Below, one piece after another: positions 1 to 5,667 of a DNA stretch of 64,000 nt. The notes beneath the pieces are model-generated. The model worked only from the letters and a program-made list of their open reading frames with translations. It was not told the DNA's origin and did no database searches. Origin of the DNA: Flavobacterium sp. ENC (lineage in GTDB: Bacteria > Bacteroidota > Bacteroidia > Flavobacteriales > Flavobacteriaceae); the NCBI RefSeq assembly GCF_020991415.1, contig NZ_JAJMOY010000004.1, forward strand, positions 62,001 to 126,000, in the 5' to 3' direction. Position numbers and translations under genes: made by a program. Position 1 is the first letter of the stretch, and every line of letters begins with the position of its first letter.

Positions 1-414
1 GTTCGTTTGATTGGAGAATACGACGCGCTTCGCTTTATTTTTGAATTTTATAAACTTAAAATTTACGACAGCGAATTAAAAAACCCTGATTTTAAATTAG
101 ATTCTTTGTTGGTAGCACATTACAAAAACGTTTCTGAAAACATGGGGTATATCGTGAAGCCGGGCGAAAGCCAGATTAATAATTTAGGCTACCAAATGAT
201 GGGCGCCAAACAATTAGCAAAAGCCGAAACCTTATTTAAACTCAACACCACCAACTATCCCGAAAGTGCCAATTGTTATGATTCTCTGGGTGATTTATAT
301 CTTGAAAAAGGAGATAAGGCCAAAGCCATAGAAACTTTCAAAAAAGCGTTAACGCTAAAGGCAATTCCGGAAACGAAAGAGAAATTAGAAAAGTTGTTGA
401 AGGACAAGAAATAA
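1..414 (+). CDS. C-terminal part of an alpha/beta-hydrolase esterase with TPR tail (5' truncated by window)
   Basis: The reading frame is open from the first base, so the start lies upstream of the window. The visible part has a helical segment and then tetratricopeptide-like helices (AKAETLFKLN..YPESANCYDSLGDLYLEKGDKAKAIETF). This matches the C-terminal tail of PF00756-type secreted esterases that end in TPR repeats, which are common in Flavobacteria. The catalytic serine region is outside the window, so the esterase assignment is inferred from the tail only. Two other putative esterases of that fold occur here (34095-34940 and 57587-58387). A terminator follows at 437-467. Confidence 0.6.
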   Translation, partial: VRLIGEYDALRFIFEFYKLKIYDSELKNPDFKLDSLLVAHYKNVSENMGYIVKPGESQINNLGYQMMGAKQLAKAETLFKLNTTNYPESANCYDSLGDLYLEKGDKAKAIETFKKALTLKAIPETKEKLEKLLKDKK

Positions 415-436
415 ATTTTATTTGATTATATATTGA

Positions 437-467
437 AAAGCTCAATCGTTTGGTTGGGCTTTTTTTG
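437..467 (+). terminator. Rho-independent terminator after the esterase gene
   Basis: Arms AAAGCTCAA and TTGGGCTTT (one G-T pair) with an 8-base loop, followed by a run of T. Confidence 0.7.
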
Positions 468-745
468 TGCTGTAATTTAGTAGCTACCAGAAGAACGACT
501 TTAATTTGGTCGCGCCGAAATCATATTTACAAATAAAGGTAAGGAAAAAAGGGTTTTTATACTTTACTAAAAGGGGTATAAATACGGGCGCATTGGAATG
601 CATTTATTGATAATTTTGTGAGATTGCCCTGTTGTTTTGCTCATACTGAAATCTGCTGTTAGTGGTTTTGAATATCACACTATACAAAGTTGTAAAATAC
701 TGAGGAATAGATTATTTATAAATTAATTTTAAACACCTTAAAGCT
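468..745. other. Non-coding spacer
   Basis: AT-rich sequence between the first terminator and the small membrane protein. One possible -7 box (TAATTTTG at 611-618) is present; otherwise I see nothing. Confidence 0.4.
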
Positions 746-1114
746 ATGCAAATAAATACAGAAGCGCATAATTCGTTTCACAAATCGACCCTGATTTTCG
801 GAATTATATTTTGTTTTTTCGCCTTACTCATTGCCGGACTTGGTATCTGGCTCATAACCCTAAAAAGCTCCGGTAAAACTGAATTCGAATTATTCGGACA
901 AAAGTTTTTTTCGGAGAATGTTGGTGTATCGGCCATTTTTATTGGTGCGGTAATCCTGATATTGGCCGTTAGAAGAATTCTAAAATCGGTAGATAAAATC
1001 TCTGATAACTATTCTAAAACGACGCATGATATTTTAAATTCTGAAAGTTCTAAAAAATCTACATTGGAGGCTGCTGGTCCTGATGATGAGTTTGATTCTA
1101 GAATTCCGATGTAG
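746..1114 (+). CDS. Small membrane protein of unknown function
   Basis: A 122-residue protein with two clear hydrophobic segments (about residues 15-38 and 60-75). The connecting loop is short, and the polar Ser/Lys/Asp-rich tail is probably cytoplasmic. No family is recognised. The ATG at 746 follows an AT-rich leader and no better start is visible. It stands alone, with about 330 bases upstream and 250 downstream before the toxin-antitoxin module. There is no sign that it is co-transcribed with its neighbours. A simple structural or stress-related membrane role is possible but not shown. Confidence 0.6.
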   Translation: MQINTEAHNSFHKSTLIFGIIFCFFALLIAGLGIWLITLKSSGKTEFELFGQKFFSENVGVSAIFIGAVILILAVRRILKSVDKISDNYSKTTHDILNSESSKKSTLEAAGPDDEFDSRIPM

Positions 1115-1295
1115 TTAGAGAATATTATATGGGTTTAGGTTTTTTTGTTGTGATACAGAATATCTTGGATGTGTGACTCTTATTAGAAGATTAAAAGGAT
1201 TTTTTCAGAAGTTTTTAGAATTAAAAATAAACAGGTATAAATACGTATTGTCTCATTTTTATTTATTGCTACACTTGTTTAATAAATTTTAGTAA

Positions 1296-1313
1296 TTTAT
1301 GGTTTTCCATAAA
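1296..1313. promoter_or_regulatory. Dyad upstream of the darTG module (possible operator)
   Basis: TTTATGG and CCATAAA are separated by four T, 52 bases upstream of the darT start. The dyad overlaps a weak -7-like TAATTTAT (1294-1301) that has TTG at 1275. Autoregulation by the module is an inference. Confidence 0.3.
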
Positions 1314-1364
1314 ATGTTTAATTATTAAAAACTAAAATTTGTTTTTTAATCTTAAAAACTTATT

Positions 1365-2702
1365 ATGAAAATACCGCAAGAACATCAAGATAAATATTTT
1401 TATCACTTTACACATATTGATAATTTAGATTCGATTGTAGAAAATGGATTTTTATCTACAAATGAAAAAGAAAGGCTTGGACTAAGTCACAAAGACGTTG
1501 CCAATGGTAATATACAAGAAAGAAGAAGTAATATGAAAGTTACGGTTGGCCCCGGAGGTAAAGTTCATGATTACGTTCCTTTTTACTTTTGCACAAGAAA
1601 TCCAATGTTACTTTCTTTAGTTTTGTCAAAAAATATTGATCAAATGTTTATGATTTTTTTTGCAATTCCAATTAAAAAAATTGTAGATAAAGAAGTTGTA
1701 TTTACTGATGCTTCTGCAAATACAATTAGTCCTCCTAATTTTTATTTTGATGCAATTGATCTTGATAAATTGAATTGGGATGTTATATTGTCGCAAAAAT
1801 GGATGCCTAATGAAGGGGAAAAGAATAAAAAAATGGCAGAAGCTCTTGTATATAAATCTCTGCCAATTTCTGATGTTAGTACAATAATTGCTTGGAATCC
1901 TTATATAAAAAAGCATATCAAAGATACCTTTCTGAAAAAAGGAGTTAATTGTCCAAATATATCATTTGAACCTTTTTATGGCAAGAATTTTTTCTTTACT
2001 AAATTTGCTATGGGAAGAGGTACCGAAACATTTACAACAGGCCCTATACTTCTAAGAAATAAATATGATAAAGTAGTTGAAAATATCATAAAAAAGAGGA
2101 GTACTATAGTTAATTTTCGTTTCAAAAATGTTAACGATTTATTATTGCAAATTGATAACGATTTTTGTATAATTGAAGAATTGGAAGGAATTTATAATTT
2201 ACCAACAATTAATGAAGTTCACAATGAAACGGTTAGTGATCATACATTAAATGTAGTGAATAATTTAGAAGAAATTTTATTTTTTATTGGTGCAGAAGAG
2301 GAAGAAAAAGATATCTTAAAACTTTCTGCATACTTTCACGATATTGGTAAAGGTCCTCATAAAAAATGGGAAAAAGGAAAACAACTCTCTTTTCCTGATC
2401 ATCCTGTTGATTCGTTAGAAATGTTGGAAAGAATTTTAGTTAATGAAATTAAAATCTTATCAGACGATGAAATTAAAATGATATGTTTTTTAGTAGCATA
2501 TCATGATTTAATAGGCGAAATATTAGGAAAAGGAAGAGATAAAATGCAACTTTTTGATTTAATAGAAAGTGAGAAAGAATTTGATATGTTAAATTGTTTA
2601 AATTATGCAGATGTATTATCTTTTAATAATAATTGGCATACAAATTATGAAGATAGTATATCACAACTAAAAAAAGAATTTTTAGATAAATTAAAAAAAT
2701 GA
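1365..2702 (+). CDS. darT: DarT-like DNA ADP-ribosyltransferase toxin fused to an HD domain
   Basis: A 445-residue, two-domain protein. Residues 1-215 match the DarT (DUF4433) family, which ADP-ribosylates thymidine in single-stranded DNA using NAD+. Visible features are an N-terminal FYHFTHIDNL, the RR pair at 53-54, GGKVHDYVPFYF at 64-75, and the AEALVYKSLPI block in which Glu159 aligns with the family's catalytic Glu. Residues about 285-440 form an HD-type phosphohydrolase domain with a plausible complete metal set: His293, His325-Asp326 (FHDIGKG), His346, His380 and Asp416. Ordinary DarT is about 200-230 residues, so the HD half is an addition. The gene overlaps darG by four bases (ATGA) and the sequence is much more AT-rich than the housekeeping genes, suggesting horizontal transfer. 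The DarT call is firm; the role of the HD domain is unknown. Confidence 0.85.
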   Translation: MKIPQEHQDKYFYHFTHIDNLDSIVENGFLSTNEKERLGLSHKDVANGNIQERRSNMKVTVGPGGKVHDYVPFYFCTRNPMLLSLVLSKNIDQMFMIFFAIPIKKIVDKEVVFTDASANTISPPNFYFDAIDLDKLNWDVILSQKWMPNEGEKNKKMAEALVYKSLPISDVSTIIAWNPYIKKHIKDTFLKKGVNCPNISFEPFYGKNFFFTKFAMGRGTETFTTGPILLRNKYDKVVENIIKKRSTIVNFRFKNVNDLLLQIDNDFCIIEELEGIYNLPTINEVHNETVSDHTLNVVNNLEEILFFIGAEEEEKDILKLSAYFHDIGKGPHKKWEKGKQLSFPDHPVDSLEMLERILVNEIKILSDDEIKMICFLVAYHDLIGEILGKGRDKMQLFDLIESEKEFDMLNCLNYADVLSFNNNWHTNYEDSISQLKKEFLDKLKK

Positions 2703-3850
2703 TAAAATTTGTAGAGGGAAATTTTTTTGACTATAAAGCTGACATCCGTATAAATACAGTAAATTGTGTAGGAGTTATGGGGGCTGGAGTTGCATTGCAG
2801 TTTAAAACCAAATATCCTGAGATGTTTAAAGAATATTTGAAAAGTTGTAATGAAAATAATGTACAAATTGGAAGACCACATGTTTGGACTAATAATTCAA
2901 TTTTTAATGAAGAAGAAAATATTATCATTATAAATTTCCCCACCAAACTTCACTGGAAAAATCCATCAGAATATGATTATGTTGAAAAAGGATTAAATTG
3001 GCTATCAAATTTTTTATTAGGCCATGAAGGAAAAACTATTACCGTCCCTGCTCTAGGTTGCGGTCATGGAGGACTAGACTGGAATATTGTAAAAAAAATG
3101 ATTTCAAAACATTTATCAAAAAGTAAACTTGATATTTTAGTCTTTGCACCTGAAAGTTCTACTGAAAAGAATGAAGTTCAAATTGAAAATAAACTTTCTA
3201 ATAATAAAATAGTAAGATTATTGCCAAGTAGCGAAACTTATCCGCTAAAAATTAAAGGGAAAACAAGTTCTGAACTTTACGTTAAGGGAAATTTAGATTT
3301 ATTAAACACAAAATTATTTTCTTTATTTGTCAATTCTAAGCCAGATGAAAAAGAAAAAAACGTGATTTTTCAATGTTTAAATAATAATGAACTTCTAAAG
3401 TATACTTTTTTATTAGGATATAATAGTAGCTTCGAAATAGACATCGTAAAATATTTGCTTTCAAAAAGAGCTTCAATAATTATTGCTTTACCTTATAGTA
3501 TACTAAACTTAAAAATCAGAAAAGATTTGTTAGAGTACTGGGATGAAAATTTGATTACCATTCTTTCAATTGGAAATCCTGAAAGTAAATGGAATATTTC
3601 TGATTCTGTAAAAATGTTGAAATTTAGATTTAAAATATCAAATATTATGTTATTTACGTATTATGAATTAACTCCTATAATAAAATATAAAAATGATGTA
3701 ATGGAAAACAATAATAATCATAAGTTTTTTATTAATTATTGGAACGAATCAATTAATTTTTATCAAGATATAAACGCGACCAAAATTGGAAAAGATAGAA
3801 CAACTAATGAACCAAATCTTAAACCTATTTTAGAGCTTTTAAAATTATAA
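2699..3850 (+). CDS. darG: DarG-like macrodomain antitoxin with a DprA-like C-terminal domain
   Basis: 383 residues. Residues 1-155 are a DarG-type macrodomain: INTVNCVGVMGAGVALQF at 18-35, NFPTKLHW at 79-86 (Lys83 likely matches the catalytic Lys) and ALGCGHGGLDW at 118-128. DarG macrodomains remove ADP-ribose from thymidine in DNA and so neutralise DarT. Residues about 180-330 look like a degenerate DprA/SLOG Rossmann domain: a YP..., ELYVKGNLDLLN, FVNSKPDE series, then FLLGYNSSFEIDIVKYLL, IIALPYSI and LSIGNPESKW. They follow the order of the DprA blocks (kGn..ll, GSR, SGgA.GID, lSe.p), but the GSR residues are lost. The start codon overlaps the darT stop, so the pair is translationally coupled. 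The macrodomain call is secure; the DprA-like call is by-eye inference. Confidence 0.82.
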   Translation: MIKFVEGNFFDYKADIRINTVNCVGVMGAGVALQFKTKYPEMFKEYLKSCNENNVQIGRPHVWTNNSIFNEEENIIIINFPTKLHWKNPSEYDYVEKGLNWLSNFLLGHEGKTITVPALGCGHGGLDWNIVKKMISKHLSKSKLDILVFAPESSTEKNEVQIENKLSNNKIVRLLPSSETYPLKIKGKTSSELYVKGNLDLLNTKLFSLFVNSKPDEKEKNVIFQCLNNNELLKYTFLLGYNSSFEIDIVKYLLSKRASIIIALPYSILNLKIRKDLLEYWDENLITILSIGNPESKWNISDSVKMLKFRFKISNIMLFTYYELTPIIKYKNDVMENNNNHKFFINYWNESINFYQDINATKIGKDRTTNEPNLKPILELLKL

Positions 3851-3881
3851 AATTGTTAATCTTGACTCTAAATTATTAAAG

Positions 3882-3912
3882 TTTCAGTTTTGAAATATTA
3901 AAGATATATTTG
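3882..3912 (+). promoter_or_regulatory. Candidate promoter for the non-coding transcript downstream of darTG
   Basis: TTTC at 3882-3885, 19 bases, then TATATTTG at 3905-3912. This matches the Bacteroidota TTTG-N19-TAnnTTTG pattern with one mismatch. Confidence 0.4.
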
Positions 3913-4070
3913 TAAAATAAATAAGCCGATAAACAATTGCCTATCGACTTATCTAACCTGCAGGAACAGGATTAAAGTAATTTTTGGTTTTTAGTTAAAA
4001 GCTAATGAAGCAAATACTAATATACTTTCAACCGTTATAAATTTGACGGTCTAAATTACTGATTAAAAGC

Positions 4071-4096
4071 ATTGGCTAATGAGACCAATTTTTTTA
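4071..4096 (+). terminator. Terminator-like hairpin within the candidate ncRNA
   Basis: ATTGG (4071-4075) pairs with CCAAT (4085-4089), followed by a run of T. Confidence 0.45.
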
Positions 4097-4101
4097 AGTT
4101 G

Positions 4102-4137
4102 AAAAATAAAAGCACTCTGATGGGTGCTTTTATTTTT
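4102..4137 (+). terminator. Strong terminator after darTG / candidate ncRNA
   Basis: A perfect 14-bp stem, AAAAATAAAAGCAC with GTGCTTTTATTTTT, loop of eight bases. It is A-rich on the left and T-rich on the right, so it could act on both strands. Confidence 0.8.
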
Positions 4138-4660
4138 AACAAAGATAACATCAAATTTAATTAGCTATTAGAGAAGTTATTAGTTTTAATTGTTTATAAG
4201 TCCTTGTTTTTTGTTGATAACCAATAAATTACTATTAATAACGGAGCTTGTTAAAATTTATTAAATGTAGTATTTATCTATTTTTTTTAATTTTTAAAAA
4301 TTGAAAAAAAAATTATTATAATGTTTTTCTAATTTCACAAGACATAACTTAAATTTGTCAATAAGTTTTTAGTGCAAGTAATATTTACAGAGGTAGATTT
4401 TTTTTTTAATTTAAAAATCACTATAAGCTTTTATTAATACATTTCGCAAAGTCTTCTAAAATAGCAAGAGACATTTATAAACTCGATTCTTTTAAAACTC
4501 TCCTAATTTCGCTTCGTTTCTATTATCATTTTTATACTTTTGTCGTCGTTTCAGTTTATACAGAAGAAACAAGGGAGGCATTTACTGAATACAAAAGCAT
4601 AGTATTTATCGAAACAATACTTATTTGTAAGTGAATACGTATTTTTTAATTAAAAAACTA
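4138..4660. other. Very AT-rich non-coding spacer
   Basis: No gene is visible. One TACTTTTG box (4535-4542) could be a -7 element. Small hairpins follow it, for example AGTATT...AATACT near 4601-4623, so a second short transcript is possible but not supported well enough to call. Confidence 0.4.
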
Positions 4661-4815
4661 TATATTTGTAATGCAAAAACTTTATACCGAGGAGAAATCC
4701 TGAAAAAACTATTTTTAGTTTAACATAAGCGAACCCACGTTACGTTGTAGGTGCTAGTGATAGCCCTGATCTCATTTCCTCGGAATGTTTTTGCACAACC
4801 GATCGTGGGTTTCGT
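4661..4815 (+). promoter_or_regulatory. Promoter followed by a structured leader with nested, pseudoknot-like pairing
   Basis: A TATATTTG box at 4661-4668 is followed at once by TGCAAAAAC (4672-4680), CCGAGG (4687-4692) and AAAT. These are repeated in reverse complement as ATTTCCTCGG (4774-4783) and GTTTTTGCA (4787-4795). AACCCACG inside the loop (4732-4739) is complementary to CGTGGGTT (4804-4811) outside the stem, a pseudoknot topology. It ends about 20 bases before the ATG at 4835. It could be a riboswitch-like leader, a small RNA, or a MITE remnant. Confidence 0.4.
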
Positions 4816-4834
4816 GTACCTTATATTTTCAGAT

Positions 4835-5113
4835 ATGCAAAAAGAAAATCAAAAAGCATCACACCAGGATGTGGTGCCGTCCGTAGTCCATTTCCTTTCC
4901 GACCTTTGGTTTGAGGGAGATTTTAAACAACAGCCCTTGTACCTGCAGGAAATTTTCGAGTTAATGCTCGAAACCGAATTCGGCAATGATCAGGAGCTCC
5001 GACAAAAAATGCTAAGCTGTATCAGAACCAGCAGAAATCTGGCAGAGACCTTGTCTCCGTTTACAGACCAGCAGATTCAGCAAGCCTTCCTGGCTGTAGC
5101 AGTTAAGGAGTAG
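4835..5113 (+). CDS. Small protein of unknown function
   Basis: A 92-residue soluble, acidic, probably all-helical protein (starts MQKENQKASHQD). It has no signal peptide or membrane segment and no family I recognise. The reading frame stays open upstream to a GTG at 4751, but those codons lie inside the inverted-repeat leader, so the ATG at 4835 is preferred. Its base composition is clearly richer in GC than the AT-rich patch before it. A strong terminator follows directly, so it is a single-gene unit behind the structured leader at 4661-4815. Confidence 0.6.
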   Translation: MQKENQKASHQDVVPSVVHFLSDLWFEGDFKQQPLYLQEIFELMLETEFGNDQELRQKMLSCIRTSRNLAETLSPFTDQQIQQAFLAVAVKE

Positions 5114-5136
5114 AATTCTAATTTTACAAATACCAC

Positions 5137-5164
5137 AAAGCCCCGTATGTACGGGGCTTTTTTT
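5137..5164 (+). terminator. Rho-independent terminator
   Basis: AAAGCCCCGT and ACGGGGCTTT form a perfect 10-bp stem with loop ATGT, followed by T. Confidence 0.9.
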
Positions 5165-5182
5165 GTCTTGCATTTTATTGCT

Positions 5183-5339
5183 GTGGGAAAGTTGGTTTTA
5201 TTTTTCAGTTTCTCACAGAAGTTGTGGGAAATTGAATTTTTATTTTGGTTTTCCCACAGAAAGTGTGGGAAAGTTGGTTTTATTTTTAGTTTTCACACAG
5301 AAGTTGTGTGAAAGTGAATTTTTATTTTTGTTTTCACAC
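5183..5339 (+). repeat. Four tandem 41-bp repeats, each a hairpin
   Basis: Units start at 5183, 5224, 5265 and 5306, exactly 41 bases apart. Each begins GTGGGAAA (or GTGTGAAA) and ends with the complement (TTTCTCAC, TTTCCCAC or TTTCACAC), giving a stem around an AT-rich loop. Loops alternate between two versions, so the array is really two copies of an 82-bp pair. The frame read through it is not a gene. Confidence 0.8.
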
Positions 5340-5667
5340 ACCTAGTAATCACTTACTGTTGGCGAATACAGGATGCGATTCCTTCGTTCCTCGGAATGAC
5401 AATATGATGTGCTAATTTTTTAATGACTTCTTCAGCTCTTCGTTACAATGGAGTCTGAATTCCATAAGCTTCTCCTGATGTTATCGGGATCGCAGATGAC
5501 ACTATGGTTAAATTCCAATATTTTAAAAAAATTCCAAATTCCAAATTCCAAATCAAAAAAACACAATCTAAGAAAACCTTTTGCACCTTTGTTCCTTTGT
5601 ACCTCTGAACCTATCAAATAAACCTAAAAAAAAACTATTTTTGTAATTCATTTTCAGGTCATAAATA
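5340..5667. other. Non-coding spacer before the FAD/Fe-S dehydrogenase
   Basis: Contains a triple ATTCCAAA run near 5530-5550 and decayed repeat words (TTCCTCGGAATGAC near 5388). No gene is visible. Confidence 0.4.

Larger units (their letters stand above)
3917..4137 (+). ncRNA. Candidate structured non-coding RNA downstream of darTG
   Basis: There is no credible reading frame, but the predicted structure is dense. A 5' hairpin has ATAAGCCGATA (3921-3931) pairing with TATCGACTTAT (3942-3952). A closing stem pairs AGTAATTT (3976-3983) with AAATTACT (4053-4060). Inside that lies an ACCGT/ACGGT hairpin (4031-4035 with 4046-4050). Two terminator-like hairpins follow. A promoter-like motif sits just upstream, giving a transcript of about 180-220 nt. 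No known Rfam family is recognised. It could also be the 3' UTR of darG. Confidence 0.4.

Noticed and set aside
4751..4834. GTG start for the small protein ending at 5113
   Set aside because: It would translate the 3' half of the inverted-repeat leader; the ATG at 4835 is simpler.
5163..5345. 60-residue frame over the 41-bp repeats
   Set aside because: The frame follows the tandem repeat; its amino acids are a periodic Phe/Leu-rich pattern.
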